Part shown: positions 49,998 through 59,030 of the stretch, piece after piece
Layout: the number at the start of each line of letters is the position of its first letter
Position numbering within the stretch: position 1 is the first letter of the stretch
From: Hoeflea_A sp965249925
Lineage (GTDB): Bacteria; Pseudomonadota; Alphaproteobacteria; Rhizobiales; Rhizobiaceae
Assembly: GCA_965249925.1 (NCBI GenBank)
Contig: OZ252260.1
Span: 1,054,001-1,118,000, forward strand
Direction: 5' to 3'
DNA: 64,000 nucleotides
Notes under the pieces: generated by a model
Database searches by the model: none
What the model was told of the DNA's origin: nothing
What the model saw: only the letters and a program-made list of their open reading frames with translations
Program-made: the position numbers and the translations under genes

Positions 49998-51467
49998 ATG
50001 TCCATCACCAACATACTCCTTATCGGTGTGGATCAGATGCGTTCGGACGTGGCTGGACCCGATAAATCGGTACCTGCGCTCACCCCGGCACTCGACCGGT
50101 TGCATCAGGAGAGCGTACGGTTCACCCGGGCCTACTCCTCATGCCCGCTTTGCTCGCCGGCGAGGGCATCGATGTTCACGGGCGACTATGCCTTCCGGCA
50201 CGGTATGGGCACCAACTGCGACATGTATCACAGCCTGGCAACCGAATTGCCCGATCCGTCTCGCCTGCTGCACCGGCATCTGCTCGACGCCGGATTCCGT
50301 TGCGGGTTTATCGGCAAATGGCATGTCGGCACACAGAACGGGCCACGCACTTACGGGTTCGAGGGCATGGATCTGCCGGGTTACGGCAACGTTCAACTGT
50401 CACCCGACTTTCTCGACTATCTCGACGCCAATCGCTTGAGCTACTCCGTGGAACCGACGCTGTTCTTCAACCCTGACAAACAGACCATGGCAGCGGGTAA
50501 ATGGCTCGGACCGGCGGCCTCGACACCCTCCTATTACCTCACCGAACGGACGATTTCGCTCCTCCGGCAGTTTTCCGACAGCGGGTCGCCTTTCTTCCTG
50601 ACGGTGCAATACTGGGATCCACACAAGCCGCATCTGGTCGCCAACGAATTCCGCGGTGTAACAGACCGCACTGCGATCTCCGAATGGCTGAATTTCAACG
50701 ATGATCTGTCCTCCAAGCCGCGGCGGGTTCGACGCGAACGGGACGACTTCTATCGGTTGCATCCGCGCAATGCGGACGAAGTCATTGCCTATATCGGACA
50801 TTATTGCGATCACATGGCGATGCTCGACGCGCAAATCGGCCGCCTGCTGAACTGGCTCGATGACAGCGGGTTGGCGGAAACGACGCTTGTGGTGTTCACC
50901 TCCGATCACGGCGACATGACCGGCGCCCATGGCGGCCTGATCGACAAGGGATTGCTCTACGAAGAGGCGGTCCGCATCCCCCTCCTATTCCGGCATTCCG
51001 ACCTGCCGGCCGGCGAACGGCACCAACTCGCCATGAACATGGATATTCTGCCGACCTGTCTGGACCTTGTCGGCATCGAAGTGCCGTCGCGCCACGGTGA
51101 ATCGCTGTTGCCGGCGCTGAGCGACGCCGCCGGACCGGGACGCCCCTGGCTGCTGATCGAGTATCACGGCCTCAGGTTCCTCTATTCCCAGCGCGCGCTG
51201 GTGGCGGCCGACGGGTGGAAGTACGTCTTCACGCCAGGCGACGACGACGAACTCTATGATCTCAACGCGGACCCGCACGAGATGCAGAACCTGGCGCAGA
51301 CGCCGACTGCCGCAAACGCCCTGCAGCGCATGAAAGCCGCATTGATGGAAGCGACAGCTCGTTACGCAGATCCTCTCCGCGACTGCGTCGCAAAATTCAA
51401 TGGCAACTGGAACACCGGTTCCGGCCAGTTCGATGCCACCCGGATTGCCGGGCGATATCCGGATTGA
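49998..51467 (+). CDS. type I sulfatase, cytoplasmic (2)
   Basis: 489 residues from ATG 49998, with GAGGTGAG overlapping the end of the TRAP gene. No signal peptide. The formylglycine motif is C52-S-P-A-R56 in PLCSPARASMFTG. Metal ligands are in LLIGVDQMRSD and FTSDHGDMTGAHGG. The sequence is distinct from sulfatase 1 rather than a recent duplicate. Placement as the last gene of the TRAP operon means the compound is probably taken up sulfated and then desulfated. It needs formylglycine maturation by an enzyme encoded elsewhere. Confidence 0.92.
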   Translation: MSITNILLIGVDQMRSDVAGPDKSVPALTPALDRLHQESVRFTRAYSSCPLCSPARASMFTGDYAFRHGMGTNCDMYHSLATELPDPSRLLHRHLLDAGFRCGFIGKWHVGTQNGPRTYGFEGMDLPGYGNVQLSPDFLDYLDANRLSYSVEPTLFFNPDKQTMAAGKWLGPAASTPSYYLTERTISLLRQFSDSGSPFFLTVQYWDPHKPHLVANEFRGVTDRTAISEWLNFNDDLSSKPRRVRRERDDFYRLHPRNADEVIAYIGHYCDHMAMLDAQIGRLLNWLDDSGLAETTLVVFTSDHGDMTGAHGGLIDKGLLYEEAVRIPLLFRHSDLPAGERHQLAMNMDILPTCLDLVGIEVPSRHGESLLPALSDAAGPGRPWLLIEYHGLRFLYSQRALVAADGWKYVFTPGDDDELYDLNADPHEMQNLAQTPTAANALQRMKAALMEATARYADPLRDCVAKFNGNWNTGSGQFDATRIAGRYPD

Positions 51468-51766
51468 TGAGGCTGATATCGATCTCGACTTCTACGCCTG
51501 GCTGAGCAAGCGCAGGTCCCAGAGACAATGGCGTGGCCGGACGTCAGACTAAATATACTCCTCCAAATATAAGTAAATTATCCAAATAATTGGATAAAAA
51601 GATAATTTTGATTATAGATTTAATACCTGACTGGTAGTTTATTTCTCAATATCTGCCTTTTCTTACAGTTTCTTGACCTAGGTAAATATGGAACCATACG
51701 CATCATTGGGCAAGTAATAAGGTTATTATATTAACCTATACCATAGAATTGAGTGTGAGGTGCGTC
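51468..51766 (+). promoter_or_regulatory. AT-rich region upstream of the beta-helix protein gene
   Basis: About 300 nt, of which 51550-51745 is strikingly AT-rich compared with the rest of the window. It contains a perfect hairpin, TTATCCAA-ATAA-TTGGATAA (51578-51597), and a palindrome, AGGTTA-TTATAT-TAACCT (51720-51737), about 30 nt before the start codon. TTGACC around 51675 could be a -35. It probably holds the terminator of the sulfatase operon and the promoter of the next gene; details are inference. Confidence 0.55.
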
Positions 51767-54559
51767 ATGGCTGAGTTTCTGGTTACCACCCTCGCGGACG
51801 AAGACAACGGCGCCATCAACGGGACCTCGCTGCGCGAGGCCATCCAGCTCGCGAACGTCAACGGCACCGAGGATGTCATCACCTTCGCTGCCTGGCTCGC
51901 AGGAGGGACCATCACGCTCACGGAAGGCCCGCTCGTCATCACCGACGATCTGCGCATCGACGGCGACGTTATGGGCAACACGACCGGCAAGAATACCGGC
52001 CGCGCCGACGACATCACCATCACGACGGCCACAGTCGACAACTTCGCCAGCCAGATCATGGTCACGCCGGGTGGCTATACTAGCCCTGGCCAGATAACGC
52101 TCGAGCAGGCCATTGGCTCCTTCGGCGACTTCCGGATCTTCGAGATCCGCGAACACGGCACCGATGCCGCCTTCAACGCCCTGACACTGTCCGGCGCCGG
52201 AGTTTATGACGAAGACCGTCCGCTGCTGCCCGCGTACGACGCGACGGGCGCCGCCATCTATCAGGCGGACCATGAGGCGGGAACGTCGACCGAAACGCTG
52301 CCGGAAAACTCCGGCTATCCGTTTACCTGGAACGAGGGAGCCGGTGACCTTGTGTTGGCGGTCGAGACGACGGTTACGGTCACCCACTCCACAATTACCG
52401 ACAACTACGGTGGCGCAATCGTCGCCGGCCATCGCTTCACGATGGAGGACTCCATCCTGAGCGGCAACCACGGCGGATTCGCCGCCGGCATCATCATCAC
52501 GGCCCTGGAGGGTGAGGTGACGCTCCGGGATGTCCATGTCATCGACCATGACCTGATCGGCTCCCTTACGACGCTCGGAACCGGCGCACCGGGAGCCGAG
52601 TTCATCGTCGAAGACTCGGTGATCTCCAACAACCGCATCGTTGATACCAATCTCGGCGGAAATCTATCCAGCACCGGCGCCGGCGTGTTTTTCAGCGGTT
52701 CGCCGGGGGGCGGCATATCCATCACGGACTCGGTCGTGAGCGGCAACCAGGGCATTCTGGCCGGCGCCATCGCGACCGGCAGCCCGGACGTGGACGTCAC
52801 AATCCAGGACTCGGTGTTCGAGAACAATGTCGCCCGGAGCGACTGGTTGGCGACGTTCGGTGGCGGCGCGATCGCCCTCGGCGCGATCGGAGCGGACGTC
52901 TACGTCGAAGGCAGCAGCTTCGTCGGCAACGAAAACGTCGCCAACGGTGGTGGCGTGTTCGGAATCGGTGGGACCTCGAACATCTTCGAGATCGTCAATT
53001 CCACCCTCACAGGCAACGTGTCAGGCGCGGGTGGTGGTGCGATTGGGTACCAGGGAACGTCGAACAAGACGTCGTTGATCAGCTCGACGGTGGTCGACAA
53101 CCACGTCGTCGAGACGCCGATCAGCGACCTCAACGGGTTGACCCCAGCAACCGAAACCGCGCTTGCCGACGCCACGGAGCAATATCCGGGACCCTCGACA
53201 GGCGGGCTCTTCAACTTTCTCTCGTACGAGCAATTTGCCTTCAACGGCGGCGACAATCAGACCCGTATCGAAAACTCGATCATTGCCGGCAACACCAATC
53301 TCGGCGTTCCCAGCGACGTATACTTCGAACTCGGCTTCGGCGATGCGATCGATTTCCTTACGGACGCCGGATTTCGATTCGATCCGAACACCGGCCAAAA
53401 AATCTTGGACCCTGAGGCGGAACCTCCTCCCGTCGTTGAGAATTACGACCTGGTTGTCGAAAACAGCCTGATCGGCGCCGGCTTCCAGTCCGGGGAGTCG
53501 CCAAACTTCACCGATGACGGCATCAATCCGGTGACCAACATCATCGGCACGCCCGAAGCGCCGGTCGACCCGATGCTGGCACCTGCCACAATTGCGCCGA
53601 ACGGGCAGACGATCCTCACGCCGCTACCCGACAGCCCGGCGATTGACGCCGGCGACAATGCCTTCCTTGACGGCGTCAATACCGCGCCGCAGGGCACCGT
53701 CGACGGTGTGCTTTTCGACGACGTCGCCGACGCACCCCGCATCGCGGAAGGCGACGGCGAGGGCCTCGCACGGGTCGATATGGGCGCCGTCGAACTGGGT
53801 TCGCAAGCCGTATACTTCGCCGGAGGTCCCAGCTTCTTTGGAAGGCACAACCCGCGGGATATCTACCAGCAAACGGAGGACGGGGTCAGCCTGCTCTTCG
53901 ACGGTTCCGACGTGCTTGCCTTCGGCAAGATCGACGGGCTCGATGTGATTGCCGTTGATGAGATCCTGCTCTCCTTCAAGACCAAGACCTACGTCAGCGG
54001 GCTCGGCGTCGTCGACGACTCCGACATTGTTCTGTTCAAGGCCACGTCGCTCGGCGAGGATACGGCCGGCAGCTTCGAGATGTACTTCGATGGCAGCGAT
54101 GTCGGCCTGACGTCCTCCGGCGAAGATGTCGACGGCTTCGCGTTGGCCGAGGACGGCAGCCTGGTTCTTTCGACCAGGAAGGGCGCCAGCGTCGATGGTG
54201 TCGGAGCGGTCCGCGACGAAGACTTGCTGATGTTCACGCCCACATCCCTGGGTGAGGACACGGCGGGCAGCTTCGAACTATATTTTGACGGCAGCGATGT
54301 CGGTCTCGGCGGCTTCGGCTTTTGGCGCGACGTGGACGCCGTGGCCCTGCACGGCGACGGCAGCCTGCTTCTGAGCACCGCCGGCCCGGTCTCTCTCGAC
54401 GACGCATTTGCCTACCGGAACGATGTCGTCTCCTTCGCGCCGACCTCCCTGGGCGCGGCGACAGACGGCCTGTTCGCGGAGGTCGGCGGCCCTGCTTTTT
54501 CCCAGCTTGATGTCTCGGGCAACCTTGCAGCAATCGACTTCGGCGGCTTGCTCGTCTGA
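51767..54559 (+). CDS. large secreted beta-helix protein with CSLREA-like start and C-terminal repeats
   Basis: 930 residues from ATG 51767 with GAGGTG upstream. The first 40 residues (FLVTTLADEDNGAINGTSLREAIQLAN) match the CSLREA-type opening found on bacterial parallel beta-helix surface proteins. Residues about 60-640 are repeated beta-strand turns of the form S-x-I-x-x-N-x-G-G-A, typical of right-handed beta-helix folds. From about 700 to 925 there are three repeats of about 65 residues with the phrase FDGSDVGL and an ED-x-D-x-x-x-L-x-x-D-G-S-L-x-L-S-T block. No Sec signal is visible; the acidic composition suggests type I secretion. Role (adhesin, lyase or matrix protein) is unknown. Confidence 0.8.
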   Translation: MAEFLVTTLADEDNGAINGTSLREAIQLANVNGTEDVITFAAWLAGGTITLTEGPLVITDDLRIDGDVMGNTTGKNTGRADDITITTATVDNFASQIMVTPGGYTSPGQITLEQAIGSFGDFRIFEIREHGTDAAFNALTLSGAGVYDEDRPLLPAYDATGAAIYQADHEAGTSTETLPENSGYPFTWNEGAGDLVLAVETTVTVTHSTITDNYGGAIVAGHRFTMEDSILSGNHGGFAAGIIITALEGEVTLRDVHVIDHDLIGSLTTLGTGAPGAEFIVEDSVISNNRIVDTNLGGNLSSTGAGVFFSGSPGGGISITDSVVSGNQGILAGAIATGSPDVDVTIQDSVFENNVARSDWLATFGGGAIALGAIGADVYVEGSSFVGNENVANGGGVFGIGGTSNIFEIVNSTLTGNVSGAGGGAIGYQGTSNKTSLISSTVVDNHVVETPISDLNGLTPATETALADATEQYPGPSTGGLFNFLSYEQFAFNGGDNQTRIENSIIAGNTNLGVPSDVYFELGFGDAIDFLTDAGFRFDPNTGQKILDPEAEPPPVVENYDLVVENSLIGAGFQSGESPNFTDDGINPVTNIIGTPEAPVDPMLAPATIAPNGQTILTPLPDSPAIDAGDNAFLDGVNTAPQGTVDGVLFDDVADAPRIAEGDGEGLARVDMGAVELGSQAVYFAGGPSFFGRHNPRDIYQQTEDGVSLLFDGSDVLAFGKIDGLDVIAVDEILLSFKTKTYVSGLGVVDDSDIVLFKATSLGEDTAGSFEMYFDGSDVGLTSSGEDVDGFALAEDGSLVLSTRKGASVDGVGAVRDEDLLMFTPTSLGEDTAGSFELYFDGSDVGLGGFGFWRDVDAVALHGDGSLLLSTAGPVSLDDAFAYRNDVVSFAPTSLGAATDGLFAEVGGPAFSQLDVSGNLAAIDFGGLLV

Positions 54560-54757
54560 TTTTTGCCTCGCCGTTCGTGTGGTGGAGCCAGCCCGGCCGC
54601 AGTGCTTTCCCACTTGCCGATGACCTGATTGGTCTTCGCGGTGATTGCCCGCGAAGCCCACCCTGTGCTTTGCCGGCGCGCGGAAAAATCGTTTGGCTGG
54701 CCGCCCTTCGACGCGACGATCAAGCCACAGCATTGACAAGTCCATAATGGAAATATG

Positions 54758-54842
54758 TGGTGCCCCCGGTCGGACTCGAACCGACACTTCCGAAGAAATT
54801 GGATTTTGAATCCAACGCGTCTACCAGTTCCGCCACAGGGGC
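54758..54842 (-). tRNA. tRNA-Leu (anticodon CAA)
   Basis: 85 nt with encoded CCA. The acceptor pair is GCCCCTG/CGGGGGC, the anticodon arm TTGGATTCAAAATCCAA has CAA, the long variable arm is that of a type II tRNA, and the T arm is GGTTCGAGTCC. Stands alone between the beta-helix gene and yqaA. Confidence 0.96.
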
Positions 54843-54980
54843 CCTGTGGTGATGCGGCCGAATATACGAAGCGGCGCGGTGCGGTCAACTCGCTTTTACC
54901 AAGTTCTAAGACCGGTCGGCTAAATTCCGGTTTACGCCCCGTGCGATTCTCCCTACAAGCCCGGCGATGGAAAGCGACAG

Positions 54981-55562
54981 ATGATCAGACGTCTCTACAA
55001 TTGGACCATGGCGCAAGCGACGACCGGCCATGCCCGCGTCAGTCTCGGCGCCGTGTCGTTTGCCGAAAGCTCGTTCTTTCCGATCCCGCCGGATGTGCTG
55101 CTGATCCCGATGGTGATCGCCGACCGGGTGCGCTGGTGGCGTACCGCACTGCTGTGCACGCTTACCTCCGTCGCCGGCGCCCTGCTCGGCTATGCCATCG
55201 GCATGTTTCTCTACGAGGCCATCGGCAAACCGATTCTCGAGCTCTACGGCAAGGAAGATTCCTTCGACCAGATCCGCGACTGGTATAACACCTATGGCGG
55301 TTGGGGCGTGCTGTTCGCCGCTATTACGCCGTTTCCCTACAAGGTGCTGACGATCTTTTCAGGCGCCACCGGGCTCAATCTGGTGACCTTCATCGTCGTC
55401 TCGATCATCGGACGCAGCCTGCGCTTCTTCCTGGTCGCCTACCTGCTCTATCTTTATGGCGAACCGATCCGCTTGTTCATCGAAAAGTATCTCGGCATAC
55501 TTTTCGCCACATTTCTGGTCCTTCTTTTCGGCGGTTTCTACGCGCTTCGCTACGCGTTCTAG
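54981..55562 (+). CDS. YqaA/DedA-family membrane protein
   Basis: 193 residues with about four to five membrane segments. The family motif region ESSFFPIPPDVLLIPMVIADR (about 29-49) and the later FAAITPFPYKVLTIFSGATGL correspond to the conserved E-x-x-x-x-P-x-P and x-F-x-R/P-x-x-G motifs of the SNARE-associated/DedA superfamily. Members are linked to lipid transport and membrane homeostasis. It precedes a dsbB-like gene by 11 nt, forming a probable operon. Confidence 0.88.
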   Translation: MIRRLYNWTMAQATTGHARVSLGAVSFAESSFFPIPPDVLLIPMVIADRVRWWRTALLCTLTSVAGALLGYAIGMFLYEAIGKPILELYGKEDSFDQIRDWYNTYGGWGVLFAAITPFPYKVLTIFSGATGLNLVTFIVVSIIGRSLRFFLVAYLLYLYGEPIRLFIEKYLGILFATFLVLLFGGFYALRYAF

Positions 55563-55573
55563 GGGATATCGAT

Positions 55574-56104
55574 GTGACGACTGTCACCGAACACGGGCAT
55601 CACCGTTCGCAGACACAGACAGCCGCTGTGCGCTCGGCGCTGATGCTGGCGATCGCCATGGCGGCGGTTGTCGGCACGGCACTCGGCTTCGAGCATATCG
55701 GCGGATACATCCCCTGCGCGCTGTGCCTGGAGCAGCGCACGCCCTATTACATCGGCGTGCCGGTGATGCTCGTCGCGGCGGTCGCCGCCGCCATCAAAGC
55801 GCCGCCGCTGCTGGTGCGCGCCCTGTTTCTCGCTGGCGGCGGCGTGATGCTCTATGGCGCCGGCCTCGGGGTCTATCATTCCGGTGTCGAATGGGGTTGG
55901 TGGCCCGGGCCCGAAGGCTGTGGCGGCGCCGCCGGCCTGACCACCGACGCCAGCAGGCTGCTCACCGATCTCAACGCCATAACCCCGCCGGCCTGTGACG
56001 AAGCGGCCTTGCGGGTGCTTGGCCTGTCGTTCGCCGGCTGGAACGTGATCGCCAGCCTGGCGCTCGCCGGTTTTTGCCTGCGCGGCGCCTTCCGGTTCCG
56101 GTGA
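55574..56104 (+). CDS. DsbB-like disulfide bond formation protein
   Basis: 176 residues from a GTG start with AGGGG upstream; the nearby ATG at 55572 is out of frame and immediately closed. Four transmembrane helices. The first periplasmic CxxC is in IPCALCLEQRTPYY, and the second cysteine pair is in EGCGG and PPACDE, as expected for DsbB, which passes electrons from DsbA to quinone. The WGWWPGPEGC segment resembles the quinone-side loop of the alphaproteobacterial DsbB group. In operon with yqaA. Confidence 0.91.
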   Translation: MTTVTEHGHHRSQTQTAAVRSALMLAIAMAAVVGTALGFEHIGGYIPCALCLEQRTPYYIGVPVMLVAAVAAAIKAPPLLVRALFLAGGGVMLYGAGLGVYHSGVEWGWWPGPEGCGGAAGLTTDASRLLTDLNAITPPACDEAALRVLGLSFAGWNVIASLALAGFCLRGAFRFR

Positions 56105-56116
56105 ACTCGATCGAGA

Positions 56117-56674
56117 CTAAGGCTCGAGCTCGACGTCCCAATACAGGTAATCCATCCAACTTTCATGCAGATAGTTGGGCGGAAACAGACGGCCGTTGTT
56201 ATGCAGGTCGTGCACGGTCGGATGATAGGGCTTCTGCGACGGAAACATGCGGGCATCGCGAGGCATCTTGCCGCCCTTCTTGAGATTGCAGGGCGAGCAA
56301 GCCGTGACGATGTTTTCCCATGTCGTCTCGCCGCCAAAGCGCCGGGGAACCAGGTGGTCGAAGGTCAGGTCCCGGTCGGTGCCGCAATACTGGCATTGAA
56401 ACCGGTCGCGCAGGAACACGTTGAACCGGGTGAAGGCGGGATAGCGGCTCGGCTTCACATAGCTCTTCAGGCACACCACGCTGGGCAACGCCATCGACAT
56501 GCTCGGCGAGGAAACCCTGTGTTCGTATTCCGCCAGGATATTGACCCGGTCCAGAAACACCGCCTTGATCGCGTCCTGCCACGACCAGAGGGAGAGCGGG
56601 TAGTAGCTGAGCGGCCGGTAGTCGGCATTCAGTACCAACGCCGGAAGCGCATCTGGAGAAACTGCTACAGTCAC
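56117..56674 (-). CDS. HNH endonuclease
   Basis: 185 residues from a GTG start behind AGGAGAGTGAG. The HNH domain (about 85-145) has the zinc cysteines FQCQYCG and ACSPCN, and the catalytic DHLVPRRFGGETTWENIV. The N-terminus (ALVLNADYRPLSYYPLSLWSWQDA) is that of a widely conserved HNH protein of alphaproteobacteria, not a mobile intron enzyme. DNA target unknown. Convergent with dsbB. Confidence 0.92.
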   Translation of the reverse strand: MTVAVSPDALPALVLNADYRPLSYYPLSLWSWQDAIKAVFLDRVNILAEYEHRVSSPSMSMALPSVVCLKSYVKPSRYPAFTRFNVFLRDRFQCQYCGTDRDLTFDHLVPRRFGGETTWENIVTACSPCNLKKGGKMPRDARMFPSQKPYHPTVHDLHNNGRLFPPNYLHESWMDYLYWDVELEP

Positions 56675-56771
56675 CTCACTCTCCTGAGTGATTCGATTTT
56701 GGTCACCCTTATATTAGGCCCGGTGTGACAGGATTGTGAAGTAATCTCCGCAATCTGATCCGCATCGCGCA

Positions 56772-57440
56772 TCACCCCGCAGGCATGACGTCACCGCGCC
56801 GCATGGCGTTGGCGTAATAGGCCCAAAGCAGCCTTGCGGCAACCCCGCGCCACGGTTTCCAGGCCTCCGCGAGCACCCTGACCGTCTGCTGATCCGGCCG
56901 CTCGGCGAGGCCCATCGCGTGCCCTGCCGCGGCGCGCAACGCCACGTCGCCAGCCGGAAAGATATCGCCGTGGCCGGCACAGAACAGCAGGTAAACCTCC
57001 GCCGTCCATTGGCCCACGCCCTTGATCGCCGTCATCGCGGCGACCGATTGGTCGGCCGGCCGCCGGCACAAATCATGCGGATCGAGCCTGCCTGCGCGCA
57101 CCGCATCGGCCACCGCGCGCAGCGTCGCTTCCTTGGCACGCGACAGGCCGATTGCCCGGCACTGGCTGTTCGTCAAATCGAGCACTGCGTCGACCGACAC
57201 GTCACCGGTCTCGGCGAGCAGCCGCCGCCAGAGCGCCGCGGCACTTGCCTTGGAAACCATCTGCGAGACGACGATCTGCGCCAGCCCGTCGAATCCGGGT
57301 GGTTGCCGGCGCAACGGTACCGGCCCGGCCTTCTCGACCACCGGCGCCAGCCGCGGATCGAGCACCACCAGCGCCCGCAAGCCGTCTTCGATGTCCTGCG
57401 GATCGTCGATGATGCGCACATTCGATGTTGACAAGGTCAC
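56772..57440 (-). CDS. DNA-3-methyladenine glycosylase (AlkA-like, HhH-GPD)
   Basis: 222 residues. The helix-hairpin-helix and GPD loop are intact: AIKGVGQWTAEVYLLFCAGHGDIFPAGD, ending in the catalytic aspartate. IVSQMVSKASAAALWRRL matches the family's first conserved helix (I-x-x-Q-x-x-S). It removes alkylated bases in base-excision repair. Divergent from gluQ with a 49-nt gap. Confidence 0.92.
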   Translation of the reverse strand: MTLSTSNVRIIDDPQDIEDGLRALVVLDPRLAPVVEKAGPVPLRRQPPGFDGLAQIVVSQMVSKASAAALWRRLLAETGDVSVDAVLDLTNSQCRAIGLSRAKEATLRAVADAVRAGRLDPHDLCRRPADQSVAAMTAIKGVGQWTAEVYLLFCAGHGDIFPAGDVALRAAAGHAMGLAERPDQQTVRVLAEAWKPWRGVAARLLWAYYANAMRRGDVMPAG

Positions 57441-57489
57441 CTCCGAACCGACAAGCCTAAGCGATCCGGCATCTGATTGTCACCTTGTT

Positions 57490-58407
57490 ATGGGCCAGGC
57501 GAAAAACGGTATCGACTCCCGCATCGGCGACCGGCGCTTCCGCTTCGCCCCCAGCCCCAACGGCGAACTGCATCTGGGCCATGCCTGCTCGGCGCTGATC
57601 AATTTCGACATGGCGCAGGCTTGCGGCGGGACCTTTCTGCTGCGCCTCGAAGACACCGACACCCAGCGCTGTCGGCCGGAATACGGGCGCCGAACCATAG
57701 ACGACCTGCAATGGCTCGGCCTGCGCTGGCCCGACCCGGTGCGTCGGCAGAGCGATCATCTGGCGGATTATGAGACGGCACTGCAAACGCTGCGCGAGAT
57801 GGACGTCGTCTATCCTGCGGCGCTGAGCCGGCGGCAGATCGCCGATCAGGTGACGGCGGCCGAGGCCGCCGGCCGGCCCTGGCCGCGCGACCCCGATGGC
57901 GCTCCGCTTTATCCCGGCAGCGAGCGCCATCTCGATACCGAAGCGCGACGCGCGCTGGTCGCGTCAGGGGTGCAGGTCGCGTGGCGTCTCGACACCAGCA
58001 GGGCTCTGTCGCGCGTCGGCGACGCGCTTGCCTGGTCGGAAAGTGGCCGCGGCCCCGGTGGCGAAACCGGGCGCATATCGGCCGACCCGTCGCGCTGGGG
58101 CGATGTTGTTCTGTGCCGTGCCGATGGGCAGATCGCCTACCACCTGGCTGTCGTGGTCGACGATGCGTTGCAGCGCATTACCGATGTGGTGCGCGGCCAT
58201 GACCTGTTCCACGCGACGGCCGTCCACCGCCTGCTGCAGGCGCTGCTCGGTCTGCCGACACCGCGCTACACGCACCACCATCTGCTGACCGATTCGGCGG
58301 GGCGCAAATTGTCGAAGCGCGACCGCGACCTGTCGCTGCGCGCCCTGCGCCGCGATCACACGCCGGCAGAGGTTCGCGCCCTGATCGACGCCTGTCCGAA
58401 AATCTAA
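57490..58407 (+). CDS. gluQ: glutamyl-Q tRNA(Asp) synthetase
   Basis: 305 residues from ATG 57490 (MGQAKNGIDSRIGDRRFRF). It attaches glutamate to queuosine in tRNA(Asp). It is a truncated class I synthetase: HLGH signature in GELHLGHACSALINF, KLSKRDRD as the KMSKS loop, and no anticodon-binding domain. In E. coli the enzyme binds zinc through cysteines; the corresponding site here (VVYPAALSRRQI) has none, so zinc is not used. The long upstream frame overlaps the AlkA-like gene and is rejected. Confidence 0.94.
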   Translation: MGQAKNGIDSRIGDRRFRFAPSPNGELHLGHACSALINFDMAQACGGTFLLRLEDTDTQRCRPEYGRRTIDDLQWLGLRWPDPVRRQSDHLADYETALQTLREMDVVYPAALSRRQIADQVTAAEAAGRPWPRDPDGAPLYPGSERHLDTEARRALVASGVQVAWRLDTSRALSRVGDALAWSESGRGPGGETGRISADPSRWGDVVLCRADGQIAYHLAVVVDDALQRITDVVRGHDLFHATAVHRLLQALLGLPTPRYTHHHLLTDSAGRKLSKRDRDLSLRALRRDHTPAEVRALIDACPKI

Positions 58408-58412
58408 AAGGT

Positions 58413-58703
58413 CTATTCGACGCGCATGAACAAGTGCTTTAACAGCACCAGCAGCAGCAACGATCCGAAAGCGCCGATAAGCCCGGCACCGGCAACCACC
58501 TCCAGCTTGGACACTCTAAGGCCGATCATGTCCGCCATAAACAGGCCAAGAAACAGCCCTGTGGTCAGCACCAGCATATTGCCGAGCACACCGAATCCCA
58601 ACGACCCGATCACACCATCCATGGCGTGGCCGACAAAGAAACAGGCGATGATACAGGCGACGATCAGCCCGTAGAACAGTTCCGGCGACATATACCCCAA
58701 CAT
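58413..58703 (-). CDS. small three-helix membrane protein of unknown function
   Basis: 96 residues from ATG 58703 with GGAGCGATA upstream. Three hydrophobic helices with glycine-rich turns (FFVGHAMDGVIGSLGFG, LFLGLFMADMIG, AGAGLIGAFGSLLLL). The composition resembles GlsB/YeaQ-type small membrane proteins, but I cannot assign the family. Convergent with gluQ with only 5 nt between. Confidence 0.7.
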   Translation of the reverse strand: MLGYMSPELFYGLIVACIIACFFVGHAMDGVIGSLGFGVLGNMLVLTTGLFLGLFMADMIGLRVSKLEVVAGAGLIGAFGSLLLLVLLKHLFMRVE

Positions 58704-59030
58704 ATTATCGCTCCGTTGTTGACATTCGGGAATGCGCCGCTCCGCCCGCTGCGGACAATTCCCGGGACAAGTCTTTTGACGCATACAAACTACATCAAAT
58801 TGCAGCATTTTACCCGCGATTCCCTTGATTGCGGTTAACGTCGGATGCATGAAAGCACCCGGAATTTCCCTTTGGTATTAACCCGAACCGCACGGTTGCG
58901 GGAGGACGATAAGGGTCTGCCACTTGCAAGGGCGGCAGACCGGAGTTTTGTCAGCTTGCCTCATGCGCGAGTGCGTGCGGGTCGAACCAAATTTCCGGTT
59001 GCAATGGCATATAGGATGGAGAGGAGTTCC

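Noticed and set aside
43049..51467. Locus considered as a choline-sulfate or sulfoquinovose utilisation cluster
   Set aside because: No choline or betaine genes or sulfoquinovosidase-type genes are present, and the NanA-like lyase with SiaP-like TRAP proteins points to a keto-acid sugar instead.
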